From the NCBI GenBank assembly GCA_934204655.1, contig CAKPZJ010000006.1:1-64000 (forward strand): a stretch of DNA of 64,000 nucleotides, given 5' to 3'. Below are positions 44,371 to 53,368 of the stretch, in pieces. A program made the translations under genes and the position numbers. Under the pieces are notes generated by a model that saw only the letters and a program-made list of their open reading frames with translations, made no database searches and was not told the origin of the DNA. Each line of letters begins with the position of its first letter. The stretch's first letter is position 1. This DNA comes from an uncultured Prevotella sp. (GTDB lineage: Bacteria; Bacteroidota; Bacteroidia; Bacteroidales; Bacteroidaceae).

Positions 44371-45702
44371 GTGACACAACATTCTCTTTTAATCACCCTT
44401 GCCCTTATCACGTGTACGGGCACAGCCCCCGCGCAGACCACCCCACCCGCTCCCACAACTGGCACCACCCTGACCATAGCTCAGTTGTTCGAGCAGGTAG
44501 AGGCGGGCAGCCGCAGCATCCGCGCGGCCAAGACATCTACCGACATGGCGCAGCAGGACATCGCCCATGCCCGCTCCCAACGGTTGCCCGACATCAATGC
44601 CGACCTGTCGGTCAGCTATTTAGGCAACGCCCTGCTCAGTAACCGCCATTTTGGCGACATTCACGGTCTCCACTCGCCCCACTTAGGTAACAGTTTCGCC
44701 CTGGAAGCGCAGCAAGTCATCTACTCGGGTGGTACCCTCACGGCTGGGGTCAACCTGGCCCAATTAGGGCAGCGTCAAGCCGAAACTAATGTACGCCAGG
44801 TAAGACAGCAAGCACGCTTCGAGGCCCTGGGGCAGTATCTGGACCTGTACAAGACAGACAACCGTATCAGGGTCTATGAACAGAACATCGCCCTGACCCG
44901 ACGTCTGTTAGACGAGATAAAGCTGCGGCAACAGCAGGGCATGGCGCTGAAGAACGACATCACGCGATACGAGATGCAGATGGAGCAACTACAACTGGGC
45001 CTGACGCAGCTACGCAACACGCGGGCCATCCTCAACCACCAGTTGTGCAACACCCTATCGCTGCCCGGCACCACCCAGCTGTACCCCGACACCACGGTGG
45101 CCGCCGAGGTATGCCCCAAGCAGGGCAAGGCTTACTGGCAACAGGTAGCCACGACCACGGCACCCGTCATGGAGCAACAGCAGATAAGGGTAAGCATGGC
45201 CCAACAGAACGAAAAACTGGCCCGCGCCGCCCGACTGCCCAAGGTGGCCGTAGTGGCCGCCAACCAGTTCAACGGGCCTATCACCTTTGAACTGCCGCCC
45301 ATCAACAAGAACCTGAATATATGGTATGTAGGCGTGGGAGTCAGGTACAGCCTCAGCGCGCTATTCAAGACCAACCACCACATCACCCAGACACAACTGG
45401 CCACCCTGCGCGCCCAGCAGGACATGGCCGTGGCTGCCGAGCAGCTCAACAACAGGACTAACCAGGCTTACACCCTGTACCTACAGACCTACACGGAGCT
45501 GGCCACGCAGCGCAAGAGCGTAGAGCTGGCCCGTCAGAACTACGAGGTCATCAACGCCCGCTACTTAGGGCAGATGGTTCTGGTAACCGACATGATAGAT
45601 GCCGCAAACCTGCGCCTCAACGCCGAACTACAGGAGGTCGATGCGCGCATCGGCATCGTATATGCCTACTACCACATGCGCTTCATTGCCGGCAACATCT
45701 AA
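44371..45702 (+). CDS. TolC-family outer-membrane efflux protein
   Basis: A 443-residue outer-membrane factor. The GTG start gives a signal peptide (about 1-22). The TolC signature appears as two repeats of long helices and beta-hairpins, with the first helix in QLFEQVEAGSRSIRAAKTSTDMAQQDIAHARSQ-like form from residue about 38 and the second half from about 265. It forms the exit duct of a tripartite pump. It is followed 38 nt later by the periplasmic adaptor gene. Confidence 0.9.
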   Translation: MTQHSLLITLALITCTGTAPAQTTPPAPTTGTTLTIAQLFEQVEAGSRSIRAAKTSTDMAQQDIAHARSQRLPDINADLSVSYLGNALLSNRHFGDIHGLHSPHLGNSFALEAQQVIYSGGTLTAGVNLAQLGQRQAETNVRQVRQQARFEALGQYLDLYKTDNRIRVYEQNIALTRRLLDEIKLRQQQGMALKNDITRYEMQMEQLQLGLTQLRNTRAILNHQLCNTLSLPGTTQLYPDTTVAAEVCPKQGKAYWQQVATTTAPVMEQQQIRVSMAQQNEKLARAARLPKVAVVAANQFNGPITFELPPINKNLNIWYVGVGVRYSLSALFKTNHHITQTQLATLRAQQDMAVAAEQLNNRTNQAYTLYLQTYTELATQRKSVELARQNYEVINARYLGQMVLVTDMIDAANLRLNAELQEVDARIGIVYAYYHMRFIAGNI

Positions 45703-45740
45703 CCCCATACACACCATAGATACCCTTAACACATTATAGT

Positions 45741-46784
45741 ATGAACAAGAAAATCATTAAGCGACTCTACAACATAGTAGTTATCATCATTGTGGCCGGC
45801 GCGGCCGTCTGGGCTTTCTCCAACTTCTTCCACTGGGGGCGCAACGAGTACACCGACGACGCCCAGGTGATGCGCCACATTACCCCCGTAAACACCCGCG
45901 TGCAGGGCTTTATCCGCGAGATACGCTTCAGCGACTTCCAATATGTACACCGTGGCGACACGCTCGTCATCATCGACGATTCGGAGTACCGACTGCAACT
46001 GGCCCAGGCCGAGGCAGCCCTGCGCGGACGCCAGTCAGGGTCATCAGCCGTATCGGCCAGCATGGGCACCACCCAGGGCAATGTGGCCACGGCTTCGGCC
46101 GGTATCAACGAGGCACGGGTGGACATGCTCAACGCTCAGGCCGACCTGGCCCGCTACACAGCGCTGCTGGCCAAGGACGCCGTGACACGCCAGCAGTACG
46201 ACAACGCCCACACCCGCTACCTGGCAGCCCGCGCCCGTTATGAGCAGGCCAAGGGACGGCAACAGGCAGCTGCCTCGGTACGTGGGGTGCAGACCCACGA
46301 GTTAGGCGGAGCCCGTGCCGGCGAGAGCGTGGCCGAGGCTCAGTTGCGCCTGGCCCGACTTAACCTGTCGTACACCGTCATCACAGCTACCTGCGATGGC
46401 ATTATGAGCCGCAAGGACATCCATGTGGGACAGCTGGTACAGCCCGGACAGATGCTGGCACGCATTGTGGATGCCCATGACGTGTGGGTGATGGCCAACT
46501 ACCGCGAGAGCCAGATGAAGCACATCCAGACGGGCTGCGCCGTAACCTTCAAGGCCGACGCGCTGCCCAACGTAACCTTCAAGGGGCGTGTTGAAGCCAT
46601 ATCGGGGGCTGCGGGCTCGGCCTACTCCATGATACCGGTAGACAATGCCACGGGCAACTTTGTCAAGGTAGAGCAGCGTGTGCCCGTGCGCATCCGTCTG
46701 ACAGCCGACAACGACCCCAAGCAGGTGGCGCTGCTCCGGGCCGGGCTCAATGTAGAGACCGAAGTTGAATATGCCGACAAGTAA
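45741..46784 (+). CDS. HlyD/EmrA-type membrane fusion protein
   Basis: A 347-residue periplasmic adaptor with one N-terminal membrane anchor (about 11-28). The biotinyl-lipoyl domain halves flank a helical hairpin (about 85-195): VNTRVQGFIREIRFSDFQYVHRGD (in two pieces) and later YTVITATCDGIMSRKDIHVGQLVQPGQ. EmrA-like adaptors work with MFS or ABC pumps. It lies between the TolC and MFS genes, 29 nt before the latter. Confidence 0.92.
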   Translation: MNKKIIKRLYNIVVIIIVAGAAVWAFSNFFHWGRNEYTDDAQVMRHITPVNTRVQGFIREIRFSDFQYVHRGDTLVIIDDSEYRLQLAQAEAALRGRQSGSSAVSASMGTTQGNVATASAGINEARVDMLNAQADLARYTALLAKDAVTRQQYDNAHTRYLAARARYEQAKGRQQAAASVRGVQTHELGGARAGESVAEAQLRLARLNLSYTVITATCDGIMSRKDIHVGQLVQPGQMLARIVDAHDVWVMANYRESQMKHIQTGCAVTFKADALPNVTFKGRVEAISGAAGSAYSMIPVDNATGNFVKVEQRVPVRIRLTADNDPKQVALLRAGLNVETEVEYADK

Positions 46785-46813
46785 ATCATCAACCCCTCTC
46801 TAACAACTCACAG

Positions 46814-48382
46814 ATGCCAGGACCTCCTATACTCCAAGGGCCGTTTCGCGTGCCCTCATTCAACGGGTACATACCCCGGCGGCTACAGCCGTGGCTGTAT
46901 CTTGCCATAGCCTTCCTGTTCCAGTTCTCGGCGGGCATATATAGTGGCGCCATGCCCCAGGTGATGGGCAGCCAGAGCCTGATGCGCGAGGATGTACTGA
47001 TGATAGTGATGTGCAATGTGGTGGGAGTCAACATGCCGTTCCCCTTCCTCTTCCGCCTCAAGTTCAGGTTTACCAACCGCCAGCTGCTCATTACCGCTGC
47101 CCTTGTAGTGGGCGTGTGCAATGTAGCCATCGTACACACCCAGTCGGTAGTGGCCATGTGCATTATAGCCTATGTGGCCGGCTTCTTCAAATTGTGCGGT
47201 ACCTTTGAGTGCATGTCCAACATCCAGCTGTGGATGACACCCAAGCGCGACTTCACCATCTTCTTCCCGCTGCTATACTGCGTGGTCTTAGGCAACATGT
47301 CCCTCTGCCCATGGATAACCGAACACTTGGTGTACATATACCAGGACTGGCGCTGCATGAACTACCTCATGGCAGGAGCCATGATGACCGTGGCCCTCTT
47401 CCTGATAATCACCACCCACAATTTCAGGTTCATGAAGCCGCTGCCCTTTGTCAGCCTGGACTGGCTGGGCTGCATCCTGTGGTCGCTGTTAATGGTCGAG
47501 GTGATATTCTTCTTCAACTACGGCGAGTTCTACAACTGGATGGACAGCCGGGTCATGCAGGGCTGCCTGTTTATGATTGCGATGACCCTGTGGCTGTGCA
47601 TAGGGCGTATGCTGCACATCCGCCATCCCTACATAGCCCCTGCGGCCTGGCGCTACAAGCGCCTGGTGCTCCTACTCGTCCTCTTCGCCTTTGTAGAGTG
47701 GATGGGCAGCACGCCCAAGGTGCTGCAGACAGCCTTTACCAGTGGTGTGATGCACTGGGGAGGGCTCACCACCAACGTGTTCAACCTAATAGAGTGGGTA
47801 GCCGCCATCGCGGGATGCCTGTTCTGCCTGTTGTGGATCAAGGTGCTGCACCAGAAGTACACCCGGCTGCTCACCGTGGGCGTGGCGGCTATGGTGGCCT
47901 ATCCCGTTATGATGTATATGCTGATAGCCCCCTCTCTGAACATCGAGGCGCTGTACTTGCCCGTCTTCCTGCGCCAGTTTGGCAACGCCATCTTCTTCAC
48001 CACGCTTACCATTTACCTCGAGGAACTCATGCCGTTCGAGCATTTCTTCATGGGCCTCACCATGGCCGGACTGGTGCGCAACGGCACGGTGGGCACCATG
48101 TGCTCTGGCCTGTACAGTCTGGCTCTGCGCCATCAGATAGCCGACAATATGGTGCGCGGACTACCCTATGACATGACCGGACTGATGATGATAAGCATAC
48201 GGCAGCTCTATGGCGTTACCTGTGTAGTGGGCGTGGCCGTACTCATCATCTTCCTGCTGTGGGACATACAGCCTGTGCACAGTACGCTGAAGAAGATGCC
48301 TGCCTGGAACTACCTGGGACGCAGGGCCAAGCGCTTTCTGCGTAGGCAACAGGCCGACACCAGGACAGCAGTCAAAAAATAA
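46814..48382 (+). CDS. MFS-type transporter, EmrB-like partner
   Basis: A 522-residue inner-membrane protein with about 14 hydrophobic segments, starting near residue 27 (PWLYLAIAFLFQFSAGIYSG). It resembles the drug:H+ antiporter-2 size class, but the usual motifs are weak, so it is a divergent EmrB-like pump. Position after TolC and EmrA genes makes it the energy-coupled subunit of a tripartite efflux system. Substrate is unknown. The C-terminus is Lys/Arg-rich. Confidence 0.85.
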   Translation: MPGPPILQGPFRVPSFNGYIPRRLQPWLYLAIAFLFQFSAGIYSGAMPQVMGSQSLMREDVLMIVMCNVVGVNMPFPFLFRLKFRFTNRQLLITAALVVGVCNVAIVHTQSVVAMCIIAYVAGFFKLCGTFECMSNIQLWMTPKRDFTIFFPLLYCVVLGNMSLCPWITEHLVYIYQDWRCMNYLMAGAMMTVALFLIITTHNFRFMKPLPFVSLDWLGCILWSLLMVEVIFFFNYGEFYNWMDSRVMQGCLFMIAMTLWLCIGRMLHIRHPYIAPAAWRYKRLVLLLVLFAFVEWMGSTPKVLQTAFTSGVMHWGGLTTNVFNLIEWVAAIAGCLFCLLWIKVLHQKYTRLLTVGVAAMVAYPVMMYMLIAPSLNIEALYLPVFLRQFGNAIFFTTLTIYLEELMPFEHFFMGLTMAGLVRNGTVGTMCSGLYSLALRHQIADNMVRGLPYDMTGLMMISIRQLYGVTCVVGVAVLIIFLLWDIQPVHSTLKKMPAWNYLGRRAKRFLRRQQADTRTAVKK

Positions 48383-48417
48383 TTAGCCCAAGAGGCTACG
48401 CGTATTCAGAAAAAGTG

Positions 48418-48425
48418 TATCTTTG
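48418..48425 (+). promoter_or_regulatory. Promoter -7 element of the CDF transporter gene
   Basis: TATCTTTG fits TAnnTTTG, 53 nt before the ATG. The leader is almost entirely taken up by an inverted repeat. Confidence 0.6.
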
Positions 48426-48465
48426 CAAAATGCCTACGAGCTCCTGGTAGTCGTAGGCGTTTTGC
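48425..48465 (+). promoter_or_regulatory. Long inverted repeat in the CDF gene leader
   Basis: GCAAAATGCCTACGA (48425-48439) pairs with TCGTAGGCGTTTTGC (48451-48465), 15 bp with one G-U pair. It overlaps the transcript start and lies 12 nt before the ATG. It may be the terminator of the efflux operon, or a regulatory structure or operator for the cation transporter. There is no T-run after it. Confidence 0.55.
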
Positions 48466-48477
48466 ATATATACAAAG

Positions 48478-49416
48478 ATGGACAAGGACATTAACAAAGT
48501 TGCTGACACACAGCGCGAGCGGGCCATTAACCGCGTAACGCTCAAGGGCGGCGCCATCAATGTGGCGCTGCTGGTATTCAAGTTTGTCGCCGGCATCGTG
48601 GGTGGTTCGGCCGCCATGATAGCCGACGCTGTACACTCGCTGTCAGACTTTCTGACCGATGTAGTGGTCATCCTATTCGTACACCTGAGCAACAAGCCCG
48701 AGGACTGCGACCACAACTACGGACACGGAAAGTATGAAACATTAGCCACAGCGCTTATCGGCATAGCCCTACTCTTTGTCGGGGCCATGCTATTCTATGA
48801 CGGTATGGTGAAGATAGTACACGCCATACATGGAGAGGTACTCGACCAACCTGGGTGGATAGCCTTAGTGGCCGCCTTAGTAAGTATAGCCCTCAAGGAG
48901 TGGGCCTACCAGTTTACGGCCAGGGCTGGCCGACGCTACAACTCGCCCGCGGTGACGGCCAATGCCTGGCACCACCGCTCCGATGCTTTCTCCAGTATAG
49001 GCACAGCCGTGGGCATAGGCGGTGCCATCATCTTGGGCAACCGCTGGGCCGTACTGGATCCCATAGCAGCCGTGGTGGTGAGCCTGTTTATCGTACGCAC
49101 GGCATACCAGCTCATCGCGGGGGCCACCGACGAACTCTTGGAGAAGAGCCTGCCGGCCGATATAGAGCAGGAGATAACTGCCATCGCCGAGAGCGAGCCC
49201 TCGGTGAGCGGCATACACCACCTGCGTACCCGCCGCATAGGCAGCCAGATGTCTATCGAGATGCACCTGCGCATGCCAGGCGACATTACGCTCTACGAGG
49301 CTCATCAGCATGCCACCCATATAGAGCAGCGGCTGCGCCAGCGATTTGGTTCGCATACCTATATCAGCCTGCACCCCGAGCCACTCAAGGTAAACGGAGT
49401 GTACCAACAACCATAG
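48478..49416 (+). CDS. Cation diffusion facilitator family transporter
   Basis: A 312-residue CDF protein exporting divalent metal (Zn, Fe, Mn, Co or Cd) from the cytosol by proton exchange. Six membrane segments are visible in residues 20-225. Metal-site residues are in AVHSLSDFLTD (His and Asp of helix 2) and NAWHHRSDAFSS (helix 5), both of the HxxxD type. The C-terminal cytosolic ferredoxin-like domain (about 228-305) contains GIHHLRTRRIG. Metal specificity cannot be read from sequence. Confidence 0.93.
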   Translation: MDKDINKVADTQRERAINRVTLKGGAINVALLVFKFVAGIVGGSAAMIADAVHSLSDFLTDVVVILFVHLSNKPEDCDHNYGHGKYETLATALIGIALLFVGAMLFYDGMVKIVHAIHGEVLDQPGWIALVAALVSIALKEWAYQFTARAGRRYNSPAVTANAWHHRSDAFSSIGTAVGIGGAIILGNRWAVLDPIAAVVVSLFIVRTAYQLIAGATDELLEKSLPADIEQEITAIAESEPSVSGIHHLRTRRIGSQMSIEMHLRMPGDITLYEAHQHATHIEQRLRQRFGSHTYISLHPEPLKVNGVYQQP

Positions 49417-49436
49417 CCTATACGCGTGCCCTAACG

Positions 49437-49485
49437 ACAAGAGCGGGGAGACTGACCATCGATGGTCTTGTCTCCCCGCTCTTGT
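49437..49485. terminator. Bidirectional terminator between CDF and GH3 genes
   Basis: ACAAGAGCGGGGAGAC (49437-49452) pairs with GTCTCCCCGCTCTTGT (49470-49485), 16 bp, with a small inner palindrome. It separates convergent genes. Confidence 0.8.
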
Positions 49486-49539
49486 TATAGACGGTTATTT
49501 ATTAGGTCGTAGCCTCTCGGGCCTACGCAGCAGCCGTCG

Positions 49540-51831
49540 CTACCTGAGCGCGGCCGACACCCGTCCCAATATCATACGCGACGATATGCGGACCTGTACC
49601 GTCTGACGCACGTCGCGTGCGTTAGAGGCCACCTCTAAGGGGTAATCGCCGGCATCCAGCACCCAGGCATTTTCCTGCTCATCGAAGTAGGCCATGTCGC
49701 GCAGCGCAAAGGTTACTTCCAGTGTCTGGCTCTCGCCGGGCTGGAGTAGCCGCGTCTTGCCAAAAGCTATCAGCTGGTGGCGCAGCGAGGGCACGGGGGC
49801 ATATACCTGTACTACCTCCTTACCGGCATACTGGCCACTGTTAGTTATCTTGACCTTCAGACTGAAGTTACCACCATCCTGCATACGGCAAGTGGCATCG
49901 GCATAGTCAAAGTGGGTATAGCTCTGCCCATAACCAAAAGGATAAGCCACGGGGCGGTTAAAGGTGTCAAAGTAGCGGTAGCCCACATACATACCCTCAA
50001 GGTAGTCTACATAGTGGACGTTCTTGATAGCCGGATTGCGGGGTATCTTGGGATAGTTACCGATGGCCTTAGGGCCGTGGTAGTCATAGGGGAAGTTGTC
50101 ATGAGTACTGCAGTCCTCGTAGCGCACGGGGAAGGTCATAGTGAGTTTGCCCGACGGACATACGCGACCGGCCAGCACACGGCACACGGCATCGCCGGCC
50201 TCCTGACCGGGCAACCACGAGAGCACCACGGCATCGGCCAGCTGTCGCCAGGAGTCTACCTCGACCACGCCCGACACATTGAGCACCACTACGACACGCT
50301 TGCCCACGGCATGGAAGGCTCGGGCCACACGGCTTATCAGTCCGCGCTCCACCTCAGACAGACTGAACTCGGTGGCGGCCAGTCGGTCGGCACCCTCGCC
50401 ACAACTGCGGCCGATGGTGATGATAGCCGCGTCGTCGGCCTGAGCACTCTGGCTGATAACGACAGAGTCGATGGCCACCTCGGGGATGGCTGCATAACCT
50501 AAGGGGTCGTAAGCACGACTCTTGATGGTGGCGCTGATAATCTGGCGATAGTGGCGCGACAGGTCGGGATTGGCCTGGATGCCCACATGGTCAAAGCCCT
50601 CGACCAGGTTGACGGTATGGGGCGTCTTGACATTGCCCGAGCCAGTGCCCACGGATATAAAGTTGTACGACGAGATGCCGAACATGCCCACCCGCTTAAC
50701 CTGGGCGGTGAGAGGCAGGGTCTGGGCGCGGTTCTCGAGCAGCACGATGCCCTCCTCGGCAGCCTCGAGCGACTTGGCGGCATGGGCCTTGAGGTCGGGG
50801 TTCTCGCTATAGGCATAGCGAGCAAACCGCGGTGAGTGTACTACAAACTGCAGCATGCGCCGCACACAGCTGTCGAGAGCCGCCTGCGACAGCGAGCCGT
50901 CCTTGATGGCACTGCGTATCTCGCGGCGTTGCTGCTCTGAGCCTGGTGCTAACAGATCGTTGCCGGCCCATATCTCGCGGCCCGACTGGCGCCAGCCCGG
51001 GGCGGCCCAGTCGCTCACGACAAAACCGTCGAAACCCATGTCGCCACGCAGGATGGTGGTGAGCAGGTCGCGGCTCTCCATACACTGCTGTCCGTTAATC
51101 ATGTTGTAGGCGCTCATGACCGACCACGGGTGCGATTCGCGTACTGCTATCTCGAACCCGCGCAAGTAGAGCTCGCGCAGGGGACGCTGCGCAATGCGTA
51201 CATCGACGTCCTTGCGGTTGGTCTCCTGGTTATTCACGGCGAAATGCTTGAGAGTGGCACCCACGTGCTGGCTCTGGATACCGTTGACATAAGCGGCAGC
51301 CATCTTGCCAGTAAGGAGGGGATCCTCGGAGAAGTACTCAAAGTTGCGGCCGCCCAATGGGTCGCGGTGCAGGTTCATGCCAGGGCCGAAGATGAGGTCG
51401 AGGCCGTACTCGTGAGCCTCGTTGCCGATGGCCGAGCCCACCTCGCGGATGAGCTGGGTGTTCCACGATGAGGCCAAGGCCGTACCAATGGGGAAACCAG
51501 TGTGGTAGTAGCGGCGCGACTGGCCCTCGCGCATGGTGTCGATGCGCAGGCCGGCGGGGCCGTCGGTAAGCACCGTGGGGGTGATGCCTAACCGGGGTAT
51601 GGGCACGGTGGTGCCGGCAGCGCCGGGCACCAACTTCTTGGTATTGCCATAGCCGGTGAAGGTCTCGTTGCCGGCCCCCACCACCATGTCTATCTTCTCA
51701 CGCAGGGTCATGTGGCCCAGCACCGTGTCGATATTGTCGGCACTGAGCTGAGGGGCACGGCCACACGCAGCCACCATGAGCGACAGGGCCAGGGTGCTGG
51801 CCCCAAGGGCTATAGTCGATAGTCTGTTCAT
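49540..51831 (-). CDS. GH3 beta-glycosidase lipoprotein
   Basis: A 763-residue GH3 enzyme. The signal peptide ends in a lipobox VAAC (Cys23); no acidic surface-export signal follows, so the periplasmic face is likely. The N-terminal barrel (about 35-290) includes KHFAVNNQETNR and the nucleophile D274 in FVVSDWAA. The second alpha/beta domain and a C-terminal fibronectin III-like domain (about 670-750) follow, the order common for beta-glucosidases and beta-xylosidases. It overlaps the upstream GH28-like gene by 4 nt, so it processes products of that pathway. Sugar specificity is uncertain. Confidence 0.92.
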   Translation of the reverse strand: MNRLSTIALGASTLALSLMVAACGRAPQLSADNIDTVLGHMTLREKIDMVVGAGNETFTGYGNTKKLVPGAAGTTVPIPRLGITPTVLTDGPAGLRIDTMREGQSRRYYHTGFPIGTALASSWNTQLIREVGSAIGNEAHEYGLDLIFGPGMNLHRDPLGGRNFEYFSEDPLLTGKMAAAYVNGIQSQHVGATLKHFAVNNQETNRKDVDVRIAQRPLRELYLRGFEIAVRESHPWSVMSAYNMINGQQCMESRDLLTTILRGDMGFDGFVVSDWAAPGWRQSGREIWAGNDLLAPGSEQQRREIRSAIKDGSLSQAALDSCVRRMLQFVVHSPRFARYAYSENPDLKAHAAKSLEAAEEGIVLLENRAQTLPLTAQVKRVGMFGISSYNFISVGTGSGNVKTPHTVNLVEGFDHVGIQANPDLSRHYRQIISATIKSRAYDPLGYAAIPEVAIDSVVISQSAQADDAAIITIGRSCGEGADRLAATEFSLSEVERGLISRVARAFHAVGKRVVVVLNVSGVVEVDSWRQLADAVVLSWLPGQEAGDAVCRVLAGRVCPSGKLTMTFPVRYEDCSTHDNFPYDYHGPKAIGNYPKIPRNPAIKNVHYVDYLEGMYVGYRYFDTFNRPVAYPFGYGQSYTHFDYADATCRMQDGGNFSLKVKITNSGQYAGKEVVQVYAPVPSLRHQLIAFGKTRLLQPGESQTLEVTFALRDMAYFDEQENAWVLDAGDYPLEVASNARDVRQTVQVRISSRMILGRVSAALR

Positions 51832-53339
51832 TGCTTAGCTGAGTCGTATATCTGGTTGTCCTTCTTGCCGAAGGGGTAGCTGACATTATCAAACTTAACG
51901 TTGCTGGCGTCATCGAGAACGAAAGCGGGGCGGAAGTCGTCGTTACGCAGAAGTAAGTTGACATTACGGAAGGTGATGCCGTCGGCGTGGCGGACGTAGA
52001 AACCATAGCAAGGAAGCTCGCCAAACATGTCAAACTCGGGATAGCGGTCAGCTTGCTCGGGTATCTTGCTAAGTTCCCACATGGGGATGTAGCGCAGTCC
52101 CTTGTCGGCACCACCGGGGTAGATGAGGGTGACGTTCTCGATGGTCACGTTGCGCACTTTGGTACCGGGGATGCCTACGATGCTCGACGGCATGGGGTTG
52201 CGCATGGTGTTGGTGATGGGGCCACGCAACTTGTAGCCCACATCGGGACGCTCAAAGGGTACCTCGCATACCATGTTGCGGATGGTAACGCCGTCGATGA
52301 CGGCTGCCCGGCGGTCGGCATGGCGCTGGCCCAGACGGATGAAGATGGGGTTACCCGTGTTGAGGGCCTGGATGTTCTCGATGAGTACATTGCGCACGAT
52401 GGCACCGTCGACGGCCTCGATGGCCACAGCCGAGCGGAAGGTATTACTCACCTTGATGTCGCGGATAGTAATGTTCTGAAAGCCGCCGGCCGAGTTGGTG
52501 CCAAACTTGATGGCCGAGGCCGAGCTCTCTACCGAGCAGTTGTACACCTGGATGTCATCGTTGGTATCTTCGAGTTTGTCAGACTTGAGGCAGATGCCGT
52601 CGTCGGCAGCATCGACATGGCTGTCGCGGATGACAACATGGTGGCAGTCTACGATGTCGATACCATCGTTGTTCCAATAAGCACGGTTGTGTACGTCAAC
52701 CTGTTCTATCTTGAGGTTCTTGCAGCGGAAGAAGACCAGGCCCCAGCAAGCAGCGTTACGCAGACGGAGGCCCGACACCTCGATGCCGTCGCAGCCGTTA
52801 ATGGTGAACAGATTAGGACGCATGGCCTCACGGGGACGGTTCAGGCGGTCAAAGTAGTTGGGGTCCTTACGCACGCCAGCCTTGTGCAGGCTGTCGATGG
52901 CTAACGACACCTCGCAACCGCGGGCATCGATGGTGCCCTGGCCGGTGAGCTTGATGTTAGTAGCCTGGTAAGCCTCGATGAGAGCCAGACTGAGGTAGTT
53001 GAATTTAGCAGGGTTAGAGCGGTCGGTGCCCTGCTGGGTAACGTCGATATAGTCCAGGGGGTTCAGGCTGCCTAAGAGGGTGGCGCCCTGCTCCAGGTGG
53101 AGCTCTGTATTGGACTTCATCTCGATGGTGCCCGTAACATACTGGCCGGGCTGTATTATCAGGGTTCCTCCGCCGCGGCGCGACAGGTCGTCGATGGCCC
53201 GCTGGATAGCGGCGGTGTTTACGGTCTTGCCGTCGGGCACCAGCTTGATGGCCGACGAGGTGATGGTCTTGGCAGCCTGGGCCACAGAACCCATGGCTAA
53301 CAGGGCCACCATGATAAACAGTTTATTATTAATCTTCAT
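51828..53339 (-). CDS. GH28-like parallel beta-helix protein (polygalacturonase family)
   Basis: A 503-residue secreted protein (signal peptide about 1-22) with the right-handed beta-helix of GH28. Motif I appears as YWNNDGID (221-228) and motif II as ADDGICLKS (245-253). The usual GHG His motif is replaced by SASAIKFGT, and the RIK motif by FRSAVAIE. It keeps the acidic residues but lacks the usual His and Arg/Lys sites, so activity may differ from polygalacturonase. It is paired with a paralogue upstream (gap 29 nt) and a GH3 gene downstream. Confidence 0.82.
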   Translation of the reverse strand: MKINNKLFIMVALLAMGSVAQAAKTITSSAIKLVPDGKTVNTAAIQRAIDDLSRRGGGTLIIQPGQYVTGTIEMKSNTELHLEQGATLLGSLNPLDYIDVTQQGTDRSNPAKFNYLSLALIEAYQATNIKLTGQGTIDARGCEVSLAIDSLHKAGVRKDPNYFDRLNRPREAMRPNLFTINGCDGIEVSGLRLRNAACWGLVFFRCKNLKIEQVDVHNRAYWNNDGIDIVDCHHVVIRDSHVDAADDGICLKSDKLEDTNDDIQVYNCSVESSASAIKFGTNSAGGFQNITIRDIKVSNTFRSAVAIEAVDGAIVRNVLIENIQALNTGNPIFIRLGQRHADRRAAVIDGVTIRNMVCEVPFERPDVGYKLRGPITNTMRNPMPSSIVGIPGTKVRNVTIENVTLIYPGGADKGLRYIPMWELSKIPEQADRYPEFDMFGELPCYGFYVRHADGITFRNVNLLLRNDDFRPAFVLDDASNVKFDNVSYPFGKKDNQIYDSAKQ

Positions 53340-53368
53340 AATGTATTTATTGATTACGATTTATCCAG

